A stretch of 44,627 nt of DNA from a virus: positions 1 through 44,627 of the IMG/VR virus record IMGVR_UViG_3300037153_000330; one strand, given 5' to 3'. Below the pieces are notes generated by a model that had not been told where the DNA came from, made no database searches, and was given only the letters and a program-made list of their open reading frames with translations. Positions 8,693 to 17,948 of the stretch are shown one piece after another. The translations under genes and the position numbers were made by a program. Numbering within the stretch: position 1 is the first letter of the stretch; each line of letters opens with the position of its first letter.

Positions 8693-9100
8693 GTGAGGAA
8701 GGACCAGTTCGACGTCAAGGTGTCCGTCGACGGCACCGACCTCGGAACGTTCGACAAGCTCACCGGCGGCGAGATCGACTCCGAGGAAACGACCTACAAG
8801 CCCGGCGCGATGGGCGCGCGGATCAGCCTCGGCGGCTCGGTCAACGTCAACGCCCTGACCGTCTCGCGGCTATTCGATATCGACCGCGACGGCGCGATCG
8901 TGCACTGGCTGATCGGCCGGGTCGGCAAGGGCGAGGTCGTCTGCTCGAAGCAGATGCTCGACGTGGACGGCAACGCCTCCGGCCGCGGTGTCACCTACCG
9001 CGGCAAGCTCAAGCAGGTGATCCACCCGGAGGTCGACTCGGAAAGCTCAGACGCGGCACTGCTTGAGCTCGAAGTCACGCCCGCTGGCACGGTCGTCTGA
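8693..9100 (+). CDS. Tail tube protein
   Basis: This 135-residue protein should form the inner tube inside the sheath. It follows the sheath gene, has a strong ribosome site (GAAGGAGG) and a GTG start. The fold suggested by the alternating strands (FDVKVSVDGTDLGTFDKLTGGEID, ending in LELEVTPAGTVV) is that of gp19/FII-like tube proteins. Its last base is shared with the next ATG. Confidence 0.85.
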   Translation: MRKDQFDVKVSVDGTDLGTFDKLTGGEIDSEETTYKPGAMGARISLGGSVNVNALTVSRLFDIDRDGAIVHWLIGRVGKGEVVCSKQMLDVDGNASGRGVTYRGKLKQVIHPEVDSESSDAALLELEVTPAGTVV

Positions 9101-9651
9101 TGGAACGCGACAAGACGCAGGAGCTCCCGGCCGCGGCCGAGGACTCCTGGGAGTCGAACGGGCACGAGCCCGATCGCTCGCGCAGCGTGCTCGACTCGCT
9201 GCGTGCTCAGCGCCGTGAGCACGTCGCGAAGCGAACGATCGAGCTCGAGGTTCCGGGTTGGCAGGGACACCTGGCACTGCGACTCGGGCCGGTGCCCGGT
9301 CGGCACCTCGACCGGATCGTGGAACGGCAGACGACCTCGAAGTCACCGGAGCGGACGTTCAACACGAACGCCGACCTGCTGATCGCCGCCTGCGTCGAAG
9401 TGCTCGGCCGCGAGCAGGCCGATCAGGAGTGGGTCCTGCTCACCGACGAGGAGGGCGAGCCGCTGCGACTCGACCTGCGCCTGGCCGCGGCGATGAAGCT
9501 CGAAGCCGATCGAGCCCGGGCCGTCGTGCGTGAGCTCTACGCGAACGCGAATGCTCCCGAAATGGCGGTCAACCAGGCCTGCATCGAATACATCGCCTGG
9601 GCGACCTCGGCCAACGAGGAGCTAGACGAGGAGCTACTGGGGGAATCGTAG
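9100..9651 (+). CDS. Tail assembly chaperone, upstream (G-type) product
   Basis: This 183-residue protein is probably a chaperone coating the tape measure during tail assembly. It is placed between tube and tape measure genes and has an acidic start, a strand-rich middle and a helical end. It ends at TAG 9649-9651 just after a GGGGGAA run. The -1 frame stays open through this point and continues into the downstream reading frame, so a minority of ribosomes probably make a longer fusion protein. Confidence 0.75.
   Translation: MERDKTQELPAAAEDSWESNGHEPDRSRSVLDSLRAQRREHVAKRTIELEVPGWQGHLALRLGPVPGRHLDRIVERQTTSKSPERTFNTNADLLIAACVEVLGREQADQEWVLLTDEEGEPLRLDLRLAAAMKLEADRARAVVRELYANANAPEMAVNQACIEYIAWATSANEELDEELLGES
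9639..9645 (+). other. Probable -1 ribosomal frameshift site
   Basis: The zero-frame codons are CTG GGG GAA TCG TAG. The heptamer GGGGGAA lets a GGG-decoding tRNA re-pair one base back. In that frame the sequence is open from 9639 to 9851. The A-site codon would re-pair imperfectly (GAA to GGA), so this is a plausible but not canonical slippery site. Frameshifting at this place in tail genes is well established (lambda G/GT, P2 E/E'). Confidence 0.6.
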
Positions 9652-9662
9652 GCGGCGCCGCG

Positions 9663-9851
9663 GTGACGGCCGCGGCCGTGCTCGCGATGCACGGCCTCCC
9701 GGCGCTGCGATTCCTGAGAACCGAAGACCCCGAGGAGCGGCTGATCTACATGGCTCTCGCCAAACGAGCCACGCAACTGCGCGAGCTCGAACAGCGCAGC
9801 CTGGCGGCTCACATCGTCAACGCGCTCGGGAAGGCGATGCGCCGTGGCTGA
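9663..9851 (+). CDS. Tail assembly chaperone, downstream (T-type) frame
   Basis: The 62-residue helical frame contains FLRTEDPEERLIYMALAKRA. It is in the -1 frame relative to the upstream gene and open back to the slippery run at 9639. The GTG at 9663 has no ribosome site close by, which favours expression as a C-terminal extension of the upstream product over independent translation. It overlaps the tape measure start by eight bases. Confidence 0.65.
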   Translation: MTAAAVLAMHGLPALRFLRTEDPEERLIYMALAKRATQLRELEQRSLAAHIVNALGKAMRRG

Positions 9852-11508
9852 TTACAGCCAGACGGTCGCCGTCCTGCTCAAGCTGGAACAGGTGCGCCAG
9901 TTCGTCACGGGCGCAACCGATGCCTCGAAGGCGATCGAAGGCGTCGGCACCGCGACCGAGAAGACGGGCAAGAAGGCCTCGCTCAACTGGAAGTCGATCG
10001 CGAAGTGGGGCGGTGCCGCGACCGCCGTCTACGGGGCACAGAAGTTCATCCGCGGCGCGGTCAGCGAGACCGAGACGCTGGGCGCTTCGACGCTCGCCCT
10101 CAACCGCTCGACCGGGCTCGGGATTCAGACCTCATCGAAGTGGGCGGCGGTCTTGCAGTCGCGCGGCCAGAACGTGAAGCAGTTTCAGATGGGGCTCGTG
10201 AAGTTGAGCCGCGAGATGGAGAAGTCGCGGCAGGGTTACATCAACCAGCAGAAGCAGATGCATCAGCTGCGAGCGGCCTACGCCGCCACCGCCGCGGCCG
10301 GCGGCAAGGACGCGCCGAAGCAGTTGGAGAAGCTGCGCGGGCAGATGAACCGGGTGATGACGGCGGGCGAGAAGTCGCGAGCCCTCTGGACACAACTGGG
10401 CGTCTCCTTCGACGCCGTGCGCAAGGGGAACATCGAGGTCGTGATGAACCAGGTCGCCGACGCCCTGCACCGGATGAAGAACCCGGCCGAAAAGGCGGCG
10501 ATCGCGCAGCAGCTGTTCGCTCGCCAGGGCCAGGCGCTCGCGCCGATCTTCTACAAGGGCGCGGCGGCGATCAAGGAGAACCTCGACACCGCCGGCCGCT
10601 ACGTCAAGTTCGGGCCGAAGAACGCGAAGCAGGTGAAGCAGCTGATCGCGGACGAACGCGAGATGCGGCTCGCCTACATGGGCATGCAGGTCAGCCTCGG
10701 GACGGCACTGCTGCCGGTGATGAACCAGGTGAGCCAGGTGATCATCCAGATCACGCGCGCGATCGCTCCGCTGACCCACAACGCGACCGCGCTCAAGGTC
10801 GTGATCATCGCCCTGACCGCTGCCTTCATCGCCTACAAGATCGCGATGATCGCGTCGGCGATCGCGACCGGCGTATTCGAGACGGCCGCGCTGCCGATCG
10901 TCGGGATCGTGCTCGCGATCGTCGCCGGGCTCGCGCTGCTCGCGATCGGCATCTACCTGGTGATCAAGCACTGGGGCTGGCTCAAGGCGAAGGCGGTCGA
11001 CGTCTGGACCTGGATCAAGCACAACTGGCCGCTGCTGCTCGGCATCCTGCTCGGCCCGTTCGCGACCGCGACCGTGCTCGTCATCAAGCACTGGGACGCG
11101 ATCAAGAAGGGCGTCAAGGCGATGGTCGACTTCGTGATCGCGCAGTTCCAGCGCGCGATCGACTTCATCAAGAGCATCCCCTCGAAGATCGGGCACCCGT
11201 TCAAGTCGGCGCTACACGGCGTCACCGGGGTCGCCGGTAAGGGCTTCGGCAAGGTGAAGGGACTGTTCGGCGGGCAGTACGGCGGCACGATCACGTCCGC
11301 CGGCGCGCTGATGGTCGGCGAGCGCGGCCCGGAGGTCGTGCACCTGCCGGGCGGGGCGAACATCACGCCGCTGACCGGAGCACCGAGCCCGCTCCCGGCC
11401 GGGGGCGGCTTCGGTGAGGCCCGGATCACAACCGAAGTCATCCTCGATCGCCGCGTGCTCGCGCAGGCGGTCGGGCACTACACGGCCGACAAGCTCGCGA
11501 GGCGCTGA
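9844..11508 (+). CDS. Tail tape measure protein
   Basis: This 554-residue protein sets tail length and is later released through the tube. Residues 1-300 are helical, with coiled-coil segments (SREMEKSRQGYINQQKQMHQ). Residues about 320-430 hold several hydrophobic helices (IVGIVLAIVAGLALLAIGIY) interspersed with W-rich repeats such as VIKHWGWLKAKAVDVW and VIKHWDAIKKGVKAMV. The C-terminus has a short GGTITSAGALMVGERGPEVV segment common to tape measures. The modest length suggests a rather short tail. GTG start overlaps the chaperone frame. Confidence 0.92.
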   Translation: MADYSQTVAVLLKLEQVRQFVTGATDASKAIEGVGTATEKTGKKASLNWKSIAKWGGAATAVYGAQKFIRGAVSETETLGASTLALNRSTGLGIQTSSKWAAVLQSRGQNVKQFQMGLVKLSREMEKSRQGYINQQKQMHQLRAAYAATAAAGGKDAPKQLEKLRGQMNRVMTAGEKSRALWTQLGVSFDAVRKGNIEVVMNQVADALHRMKNPAEKAAIAQQLFARQGQALAPIFYKGAAAIKENLDTAGRYVKFGPKNAKQVKQLIADEREMRLAYMGMQVSLGTALLPVMNQVSQVIIQITRAIAPLTHNATALKVVIIALTAAFIAYKIAMIASAIATGVFETAALPIVGIVLAIVAGLALLAIGIYLVIKHWGWLKAKAVDVWTWIKHNWPLLLGILLGPFATATVLVIKHWDAIKKGVKAMVDFVIAQFQRAIDFIKSIPSKIGHPFKSALHGVTGVAGKGFGKVKGLFGGQYGGTITSAGALMVGERGPEVVHLPGGANITPLTGAPSPLPAGGGFGEARITTEVILDRRVLAQAVGHYTADKLARR

Positions 11509-11510
11509 CC

Positions 11511-12278
11511 GTGGCGCCCGCGCCGCCTGTCGGCTTCGTTCGTATCTGGACGAAGGACCCGCCGCTTGAGTTCACCGCCCGGCTCTCCGACGAGCGCCCC
11601 AACCTCGACTCCGGCTTCGGCGGCTGGGACGTGGTCGAACGCCCACGGCGCAAGCCGCTCACGTCCTGGAAGTCGGCGCCGGCGGTGCAGCTGACCCTGC
11701 CGCTGCTGTTCGACGCCTGGCTGCTGGCCGACCAGGTCGACGCCGGCAAGCAGATCGAGACCGCGATCGCGGTGGTGCAGAAGATGGGCCGTCCGGTCGC
11801 CTCGGACGGCGAGCCGCCGCAGGTGAGGCTGACCGTGCGCGGTGACGCGATCCCCTACAACGGGCTCATCTACGTCGTCTCGGCGATCGAGTGGGGCGAC
11901 GCGCTGATGAACGAGGCAGGCGATCGGGTGCGCCAGTTCTTCACGCTCTCGCTAACCGAGTACGTCGAGGACGTCTACCTGACCGAAAAGTCGGCTGCCA
12001 ACCGCCGGCGCAACCTCTCGAAGTCGAAGAAGAAGAAGGGCGGCGCGAAGGCGAAGCGGGTGGTCGCGAAGCGATCGAGCAAGGCGCGCAAGAAGACGAC
12101 CGCGCACGTCGCGCGGCTCGCCGCATCGCCGGCAGACGACTTCGGCCAGGGCGAGGACCTGCTCACGATCGCGGCGCGCGAGCTCGGCGATGCCGACCGC
12201 TGGACCGAGATCGCCGAGCTCAACGGCCTCCGTGACCCTCGCGCGATCGCCCCGGGGCAGGTCCTGCGGCTGCCGTGA
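11511..12278 (+). CDS. LysM-containing baseplate/tail protein (XkdP-like)
   Basis: This 255-residue protein has an N-terminal strand-rich domain. It is followed by a very basic linker (residues about 165-200, [20 protein letters not shown]) and then a LysM-like domain at the end ([20 protein letters not shown] ... APGQVLRLP). LysM modules bind peptidoglycan or act as baseplate adaptors. In PBSX-like contractile tails a LysM protein occurs between the tape measure and the hub, as here. The basic linker is unusually long and may contact DNA or cell wall polymers. Confidence 0.8.
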   Translation: MAPAPPVGFVRIWTKDPPLEFTARLSDERPNLDSGFGGWDVVERPRRKPLTSWKSAPAVQLTLPLLFDAWLLADQVDAGKQIETAIAVVQKMGRPVASDGEPPQVRLTVRGDAIPYNGLIYVVSAIEWGDALMNEAGDRVRQFFTLSLTEYVEDVYLTEKSAANRRRNLSKSKKKKGGAKAKRVVAKRSSKARKKTTAHVARLAASPADDFGQGEDLLTIAARELGDADRWTEIAELNGLRDPRAIAPGQVLRLP

Positions 12279-12433
12279 TCGACTGGAACGCGCTCGGCTC
12301 GTTCCTCTCCGGTGCGGGCTCGGTACTCGGCGCAGTGTGGGTCGTGCGCCGCGTGCGCCGGGTCGACCTCGAGGAGTGTGAGCGGCGCCTGGACGCATTC
12401 AAGGAAGGGCTCAAGCTCGGGAAGGAGGAGTAG
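12275..12433 (+). CDS. Small single-pass membrane protein
   Basis: A GTG overlapping the previous stop gives 52 residues. A hydrophobic segment ([18 protein letters not shown], residues about 7-24) is followed by Arg-rich residues and a charged helix. The size fits an accessory holin or baseplate membrane anchor. It overlaps nothing downstream but abuts the next ATG exactly, so the two small membrane proteins are probably co-translated. Confidence 0.6.
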   Translation: MIDWNALGSFLSGAGSVLGAVWVVRRVRRVDLEECERRLDAFKEGLKLGKEE

Positions 12434-12778
12434 ATGAGCAAGGCGATCGTGGCCGGGCTGACCGGCTCGCTGCTGCTGGCCGGTTCCTCCGGCTTCCTTG
12501 CCTCGCAGGCTCTGAGCAGCGCGCCCGAGGCGACCCGCACGGTCACGATCGACGTCAGCACCGGGCCGACCGGCCCGCAGGGACCCGCCGGCCCGAAAGG
12601 CGAGCCGGGTGCTCCCGGCCCGAAAGGCGATCCGGGCACTCCCGGCCCGAAGGGCGAGCGCGGCCCGACTGGACCCGGCGGTGAGGCATCGTGCCCGGCC
12701 GGGTTCGAGTTCGGTGATCTCGTGATCAAGCACGGGCACGGACAGGTGACCGTGTTCACCTGCCTGCGGGTGCCGTGA
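12434..12778 (+). CDS. Membrane-anchored or secreted collagen-like protein
   Basis: This 114-residue protein begins with a signal-anchor-like hydrophobic segment (residues 4-27). Residues about 44-83 are 13 Gly-X-Y triplets ([20 protein letters not shown] and on), then comes a small domain with two Cys residues (C87, C110) ending in VFTCLRVP. Triplet repeats form trimeric collagen helices. The position between baseplate genes suggests a trimeric tail appendage or a spanin- or anchor-like accessory. No named family is recognised. Confidence 0.7.
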   Translation: MSKAIVAGLTGSLLLAGSSGFLASQALSSAPEATRTVTIDVSTGPTGPQGPAGPKGEPGAPGPKGDPGTPGPKGERGPTGPGGEASCPAGFEFGDLVIKHGHGQVTVFTCLRVP

Positions 12779-14172
12779 GCGCGCTTCCGCTGGCGAGCTC
12801 CCCGCCCTCGCACGAGATCGACCTCGACCTGACGGCGGTCGTGCTCGACGTCGTGAACAAGAAGCTGCGCGGGCTCGACACGAGGATCGAGGGCTCGATC
12901 GTAGACGGCTCGCTGGAACGGACGATCGACGGCGCCTCGACTCTTGACCTGACCGTGCACGACCCGAAGCGCGCGCTCTTGCAGAGCGGCATGTTCGGCT
13001 ACGCGATCCAGGTCCGCCTCGACCGGCTCTACTGGCGACTGGTCAAGGTCGGCAAGCAGGGCGATGAGCTCAACCTGACCTTCGAGGATCGCGAGGTCTA
13101 CCTGCTCCGGCAACACACCCGCCCGCGGCACACGAAGCGCGGCAAGGTGACGCGCGCGCAGTTCGCGCTCTCGCTCGTGCGCGAGGTCAAGCCGCCGATC
13201 CCGTTCATCTGCCCCGAGCTGAGGACGCGACAGCCGATCGCGGGCGAGTCCGACCGGCGCAAGCTGCGCAAGGCGCTGCCCTACCAGTTCCGCCGCGGCG
13301 GCACCGACGGCTCGCGCGAGGACACCTGGACCTGCCTGCAACGACTGGCGAGCGAGGTCAACTGGCGCTGCTTCTGCACCGCCGGCCAGGTCTGGTTCAT
13401 CAGCGAGGACCGGCTGTTGCAGGCGGCGCGCAAGACGCTGATCAGCGAGACGACGCTCGGGGTCACGAACATCGACTTCGAGATCGACAGCGGCAAGGTC
13501 CGTGACGAGGCGACGGTCACCTGCCATGCGCGCCGCTGGGCAACCCCGCCGGGCTCGCTGGTCGAGCTCAGCGGCTGCGGCCCGGGCAACGGACTCTGGC
13601 TGGTGAGTGACATTCGCCGCGGGCTGTTCGACGCCGAGGCGACGATCACGCTCAAGCGGCCGACGCACAAGCTCGCCGAGCCCGCGCCCGAGACCGAGGC
13701 GATCCCGGCTGCGAGCGGCCGGCACAAGAACCTGACCACGAAGGCAGCGGCGTCGATCGTCGGCAACACGGTCGCGAAGGCCTATGCCGCCGCGCAGCGG
13801 ATCGACTCGAAGCACCTTCCTTACGTCTGGGGCGGCGGGCACGCACGCGCAGGAGTCCCCTCTGGCTCCCCGCCCGGGTACGACTGCTCGGGCTCAACCG
13901 TCGCCGTGCTCGCCGCCGCCGGTCTCGGCTTCCGGCCGGGAGGCCCGACCGCGACCTCGGGAACGATCGCCCGTTCCTGGGGAGCGCCCGGCTACGGCAC
14001 CTACATGACCGTGTTCGCGAACGACGTCCACGTCTTCATCGTCTTCCACACGACGAAGGGCGACCAGCACTTCGGCACCGGCCGCTGGGGCAAGTCCTGG
14101 GGCGGCGCGGGCTTCAACCCGCAGATGCACCCGACCTCCGGCTTCCAGCCGCGCCACTGGCCGGGCACCTGA
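12775..14172 (+). CDS. Baseplate hub fused to NlpC/P60-type peptidase
   Basis: In this 465-residue protein, residues 1-320 resemble XkdQ/gp27-type hub proteins, with strands such as [20 protein letters not shown]. Residues about 335-465 look like an NlpC/P60-type cell wall peptidase: YVWGGGHA, then YDCSGS with Cys 371, then NDVHVF with His 419. The enzyme would act at the tail tip, opening a local hole in peptidoglycan during entry. It overlaps the collagen-like gene by four bases. Confidence 0.85.
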   Translation: MSALPLASSPPSHEIDLDLTAVVLDVVNKKLRGLDTRIEGSIVDGSLERTIDGASTLDLTVHDPKRALLQSGMFGYAIQVRLDRLYWRLVKVGKQGDELNLTFEDREVYLLRQHTRPRHTKRGKVTRAQFALSLVREVKPPIPFICPELRTRQPIAGESDRRKLRKALPYQFRRGGTDGSREDTWTCLQRLASEVNWRCFCTAGQVWFISEDRLLQAARKTLISETTLGVTNIDFEIDSGKVRDEATVTCHARRWATPPGSLVELSGCGPGNGLWLVSDIRRGLFDAEATITLKRPTHKLAEPAPETEAIPAASGRHKNLTTKAAASIVGNTVAKAYAAAQRIDSKHLPYVWGGGHARAGVPSGSPPGYDCSGSTVAVLAAAGLGFRPGGPTATSGTIARSWGAPGYGTYMTVFANDVHVFIVFHTTKGDQHFGTGRWGKSWGGAGFNPQMHPTSGFQPRHWPGT

Positions 14173-14185
14173 GAGGAGTCACGAC

Positions 14186-14377
14186 TTGCAGATCACGACC
14201 AACATCCAGCTCGAGGTCGATGAGACGCTGGGGCACACCCCCGAGGAGGCGGCGAGCGCGATCCTGACCGCTCTCGGTGGCGACCCCGGTAGTGACTACT
14301 CGGTCGTCTACGTCCAAATGTCGGCCGCGCCCGGCACGGCCGGCACTCCCCCGGAGCCTCCGTCGCCAGATGCCTGA
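14186..14377 (+). CDS. Small baseplate-operon protein, unknown
   Basis: A TTG start ten bases after GAGAGGAG gives 63 residues: a compact alpha/beta-looking N-terminus (MQITTNIQLEVDETLGHTPE) and a Pro-rich tail. It overlaps the next gene by eight bases. No family is recognised. The unusual start codon is chosen because the ribosome site and reading frame support it. Confidence 0.55.
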   Translation: MQITTNIQLEVDETLGHTPEEAASAILTALGGDPGSDYSVVYVQMSAAPGTAGTPPEPPSPDA

Positions 14378-15737
14378 GCTCGCCGATCTGCTCACCGCCG
14401 ACCAGCCGCTGACGCGCAACGTCGTCGCCGGAACGATCGCTGCTCCCGCGCCGACGAGCCCGAGCGATCCGCTCTACGTCACGATCCTGACCTTCGACGG
14501 TCAGCGGCAGTTGTGGGGACCGTGCCCGTGGTCGCCGTCGACGGCGCTACCGGGAGTCGATGACGAGTGCCTGGTGATCTTCGATGAGCGCGAGACGCCC
14601 TGGGTGCTCGTGCTCGCGCCGGTGACCGGCACGGGCGAGCCCGGACCGCCCGGCCCGGAGGGACCTCCGGGTCCGCCGGGCGGCTCTACGAGCGTGGCGG
14701 AATTCATGTTCGACACGCACACGACCGAGCCGCCGTCAGGGAGCGAAGTACGGCTGAACAACGCCACGCAGAGCTCCGCGACGAAGATGTGGGTCAAGTA
14801 CACGACCGTCGACGGCTCCGATGTGACGACCGCCCTGCTGCTGGTCGACTCGTCGGCCAGGGTCTACCTCCAGGACAAGGACGACGCGAGCCGCTGGCAG
14901 GAGTACCAGGTCACCGGCAACGCGATCGACAAGGGCGGCTACGCCGAGCTCCCGGTCAGCTGGCTCGCCGGCGGCGCGCCGCTTCCCGCACAACGCTGTC
15001 TGCTCGGGATCATCCGGCAAGGTGTCCCCGGCCCGGCTGGACCCGCCGGCCCGGCCGGGCCGCAGGGTCCGAAGGGCGACACCGGCGCGACCGGCGCGCA
15101 GGGTCCGCAGGGCGACCCCGGACCGGCCGTCACTCCCGGGGCGAACGGGCAGTTCTACCGCACGGCCGGCGGCGCCGCGGTCTGGCAAACCGGAGTCGAG
15201 GGACGCGATGTGCAGTGGCACACGGGCTCGGCTCCACCCGCCTCACCGCAGGCCGGTGACCTCTGGCTATTGCCGGTGACGAACGCCTACTGGCTGTTCT
15301 GCTACGACCCGAGCGAGCCGAGCTTCAAGTGGAAGTTCATCGGCGGCGGGCCGCTGCGCGGCGGCGTGGCGACCGACGAGACGTTCACGCAGAGCGCGAG
15401 CTACGTCAACGCTGCCACTGTGGCGGCGGTCACCTTGCCGCGATCGGGCGACTACTTCGCGCAGCACGTCTGCGACTTCTACATCTCCGGCCAGACCGCG
15501 GCCGGGACGATGCAGGCGAAGCTGACGATCTCGAACGGCTCGCTGGAGATCAACGACTCCACGATCGCGCAGGCGATGACTCAGACCGGGTTCGCCGTAA
15601 CCGCGAAGGGCCAGGGCGTGAACACCGGCACGGTCGCAGGCGGGACGCTTACGCAGCAGTACCAGGCGGTCGGGCTAGGCGGCACCGCCCACGTCCGCTG
15701 GCGCCAGATCAGCGTCTGGCCGATTCGAGTCGCATGA
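14370..15737 (+). CDS. Collagen-like baseplate spike / tail protein
   Basis: The ATG at 14370 gives 455 residues. The N-terminal 85 residues resemble a small OB-type strand domain (YVTILTFDGQRQLWGPCPW), as in spike proteins. Two Gly-X-Y collagen blocks lie at residues about 89-105 and 218-253, separated by a jelly-roll-like region. The C-terminal 170 residues look strand-rich and receptor-binding. The layout (hub, then spike, then gp25) fits a baseplate spike or a trimeric fibre. The specific role is inferred. Confidence 0.7.
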   Translation: MPELADLLTADQPLTRNVVAGTIAAPAPTSPSDPLYVTILTFDGQRQLWGPCPWSPSTALPGVDDECLVIFDERETPWVLVLAPVTGTGEPGPPGPEGPPGPPGGSTSVAEFMFDTHTTEPPSGSEVRLNNATQSSATKMWVKYTTVDGSDVTTALLLVDSSARVYLQDKDDASRWQEYQVTGNAIDKGGYAELPVSWLAGGAPLPAQRCLLGIIRQGVPGPAGPAGPAGPQGPKGDTGATGAQGPQGDPGPAVTPGANGQFYRTAGGAAVWQTGVEGRDVQWHTGSAPPASPQAGDLWLLPVTNAYWLFCYDPSEPSFKWKFIGGGPLRGGVATDETFTQSASYVNAATVAAVTLPRSGDYFAQHVCDFYISGQTAAGTMQAKLTISNGSLEINDSTIAQAMTQTGFAVTAKGQGVNTGTVAGGTLTQQYQAVGLGGTAHVRWRQISVWPIRVA

Positions 15738-16054
15738 CCGACCTGCCGCATTTCGACCTCCCCTTCCGCTTCGGCGGGCCGCAGGCGGCGGTCGTGGAGC
15801 AGGACTCGGTCGAGGAGATCGCCGAGTGCTGTCTGGCGATCCTGCTCTGCCCGCTCGGCTACCGCGTCGAGCTCCCTGAGTTCGGGATCGAGGACCCGGC
15901 CTTCTCGTCGCCGGCGGTAGACGTGGGCGCGATCCGGCGAGCGGTCGAGACCTGGGAGCCGCGTGCCGAGCTCCTGCTGAGCGAGTACCCCGATGCCCTG
16001 GACGAGTTGATCGCTCACGTCCAGGTGCAGGTGACGGTCCGAACCGAGGAGTGA
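15734..16054 (+). CDS. Baseplate wedge protein (gp25/gpW-like)
   Basis: This 106-residue protein contains the motif pattern of the GPW/gp25 family: a hydrophobic helix (EEIAECCLAILLCPLGYR), then VELPEFGIEDPAF, then an AIRRAVETWEPR helix and a terminal strand. It is one of the most conserved parts of contractile injection baseplates. It lies directly before the J homologue, as in P2-type clusters. Confidence 0.9.
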   Translation: MTDLPHFDLPFRFGGPQAAVVEQDSVEEIAECCLAILLCPLGYRVELPEFGIEDPAFSSPAVDVGAIRRAVETWEPRAELLLSEYPDALDELIAHVQVQVTVRTEE

Positions 16055-16058
16055 GCCC

Positions 16059-17237
16059 GTGACCTACATCCCCGTCCCGATCGACACCGATCCGACCGAC
16101 CTCGCCGACGAGGCCTTCACCTACCTGGAGGAGCAGGTCGACGGCTGGCTCCCCTCGCCGGGGAACCTTGAGGCCTGGCTGATCGAGTCCCTGGCGCAGA
16201 TCGCCGGAGAGCTTCGCGAGCTCGCCGCGCTCGTGCCCGACTCGATCTTCGAGTTCTACGGCTCATCCATCCTCGGCCTGCCGCCCTACGAGGCGACGCA
16301 GGCGACGGGCACGACCACCTGGACGGCGATCGACGCCGCCGGCTACACCGTCTACGCCGGGATGCTGGTCGGGGTCGCTCCCCCGAGCTCGACCGACACG
16401 TTCGCATTCGAGGTCGTGAGCGACTTCACGATCCCGCCCGGCGAGACGGTCGCCGCGGGGATCACGATCCGGGCGATCGAGGCCGGGGCGGCGGCGAGCA
16501 ACCTGACCGGCGAAGTCGAAATGCTCGACCCGCTCGACTTCATCGACACGGTCGTGCTCGACGGGCCGACCAGCGGCGGCGTCGACGCCGAGACGACCGA
16601 TGCCTACCTCGATCGCCTCAGCGACCTGCTCACGCTGCTGACGCCGCGGCCGATCCTGCCGCAGGACTTCGCGACGCTCGCGCAGCGGTCGATCGAGGGC
16701 GTCGCGCGCGCGACCGCGATCGACCTCTACGATCCCGGCCCGCCGGTCGATGCCAACGCGCCGCGCTGCGTGACCGTCGCAGTCGTGGACGCGAACGGGA
16801 ACCCGTGCTCGACCGAGGTCAAGCAGGAGGTCGATGACCTCCTGCAGTCGATGCGCGAGGTCAATTTCCTCGTGTTCGTGGTCGACCCGACCTACACGAC
16901 GATCGACGTCACCGTCGACGTGGTCGCCTATCCCGGCTACCAGGCCGACGAAGTGACCAGCCGGATCGAGGCGGCGCTGAGCGACTACCTCAACCCGGCC
17001 ACCTGGGGCGTGCCGCCCTACGGCGACACGAGCGGGCGCTCCTGGATCAACACGCCGACCGTACGCTGGCTCGAAGTCTCGCAGGCGGTCAACGAGGTCG
17101 AGGGCGTGCACTACATCTCCTCGTTGGAGATCCGCGCGGCCGGAGGCTCCTTCGGCACGAGCGACGTCGTCATGCCCGGGGTCGCGCCGTTGCCCGAGGC
17201 GGGCACTTTCACGGTCACTGCCGAGGAGGAGTCGTGA
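16059..17237 (+). CDS. Baseplate J-like protein (gp6-type wedge)
   Basis: This 392-residue protein forms the baseplate wedge arms. It shows the usual J-family features: a helical N-terminus, an ATGTTTWTAIDAAGYTVYAG strand region near residue 85, an ETTDAYLDRLSDLLTLLTPR segment, and a repeated DVTVDVVAYPGYQADEVTSR unit in the C-terminal half. It sits between gp25 and the I homologue. A GTG start follows GAGGAG. Confidence 0.9.
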   Translation: MTYIPVPIDTDPTDLADEAFTYLEEQVDGWLPSPGNLEAWLIESLAQIAGELRELAALVPDSIFEFYGSSILGLPPYEATQATGTTTWTAIDAAGYTVYAGMLVGVAPPSSTDTFAFEVVSDFTIPPGETVAAGITIRAIEAGAAASNLTGEVEMLDPLDFIDTVVLDGPTSGGVDAETTDAYLDRLSDLLTLLTPRPILPQDFATLAQRSIEGVARATAIDLYDPGPPVDANAPRCVTVAVVDANGNPCSTEVKQEVDDLLQSMREVNFLVFVVDPTYTTIDVTVDVVAYPGYQADEVTSRIEAALSDYLNPATWGVPPYGDTSGRSWINTPTVRWLEVSQAVNEVEGVHYISSLEIRAAGGSFGTSDVVMPGVAPLPEAGTFTVTAEEES

Positions 17238-17914
17238 GGGCAGGGCTCACCCTTCCGATCGAAGCGGGCGAGCGCGACCTCGGCGATGAGCCGCCGGCCG
17301 AGCTCGACCCCGAGTCGTTCGCCGATCGGCTCTACGTCTCGCTCGCGCCGCTCGCTCGACTCGACTCGGTCAACGGCTGGGCGCTGCTGATCCTCTGCAA
17401 CGCGATCGGGACGATGTACCAGGAGCTCGACCAGATCGAGCGCGACTCGCCCGACGGGCCAGGCTGGTCATCGCTGCTCGACCTCAACCGCTGCCCCGAC
17501 GAAGCCCTGCCCTGGCTCGCGCAGTTCGTCGGCGTGCGCCTGCTCCCTGACTCAACGCCGGCCGCGCAACGCGCTCGCATCCTCGCCACCGACGGCTGGA
17601 AGCGAGGCACGCCGGCCGCGCTTGCAGCCGCGGCCGCGGCGACCCTGACCGGCTCGCAGACCGTCACCCTGCGCGAGCGCGATGCCGGCGATCCCTACGC
17701 GCTGCGAGTGCAGACGCTGACGGCCGAGACGCCCGACCCGAGCGCGACCGTGAACGCGATCCTGTCGCAGAAGCCCGCCGGCCTGACGCTCACCTTCCAG
17801 ACTCTCGTGGGGCAGGACTACCTCTCGCTCGAGGCCGACCACGCGAGCTATGCCGCCCTCGCGAGCGACTACCAGACCTACAACGGCGCGCTGACCGACC
17901 AGCCCGGCCACTAG
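17234..17914 (+). CDS. Tail protein I-like (P2 gpI family)
   Basis: This 226-residue protein matches the P2 gpI pattern: DSVNGWALLILCNAIG near the start and WLAQFVGVRLLPDSTPAAQR (residues about 95-114) with a following RGTPAALAAAAAATLTG segment. It sits directly after J and before the fibre gene, as in P2, and probably connects the fibres to the baseplate. Confidence 0.85.
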   Translation: MRAGLTLPIEAGERDLGDEPPAELDPESFADRLYVSLAPLARLDSVNGWALLILCNAIGTMYQELDQIERDSPDGPGWSSLLDLNRCPDEALPWLAQFVGVRLLPDSTPAAQRARILATDGWKRGTPAALAAAAAATLTGSQTVTLRERDAGDPYALRVQTLTAETPDPSATVNAILSQKPAGLTLTFQTLVGQDYLSLEADHASYAALASDYQTYNGALTDQPGH

Positions 17915-17948
17915 CAGCCGACCAGCGATCGAGAGGAGGACGCCCCGG

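Noticed and set aside
6634-8763. A 709-codon open frame on the minus strand across the sheath and tube genes
   Set aside because: It is an Arg/Asp/Val-rich shadow of real plus-strand genes in G+C-rich DNA, has no ribosome site and no recognisable domains.
10132-11196. Long minus-strand frame over the tape measure gene
   Set aside because: It mirrors the tape measure codons, is full of Arg/Asp/Leu and has no supporting start.
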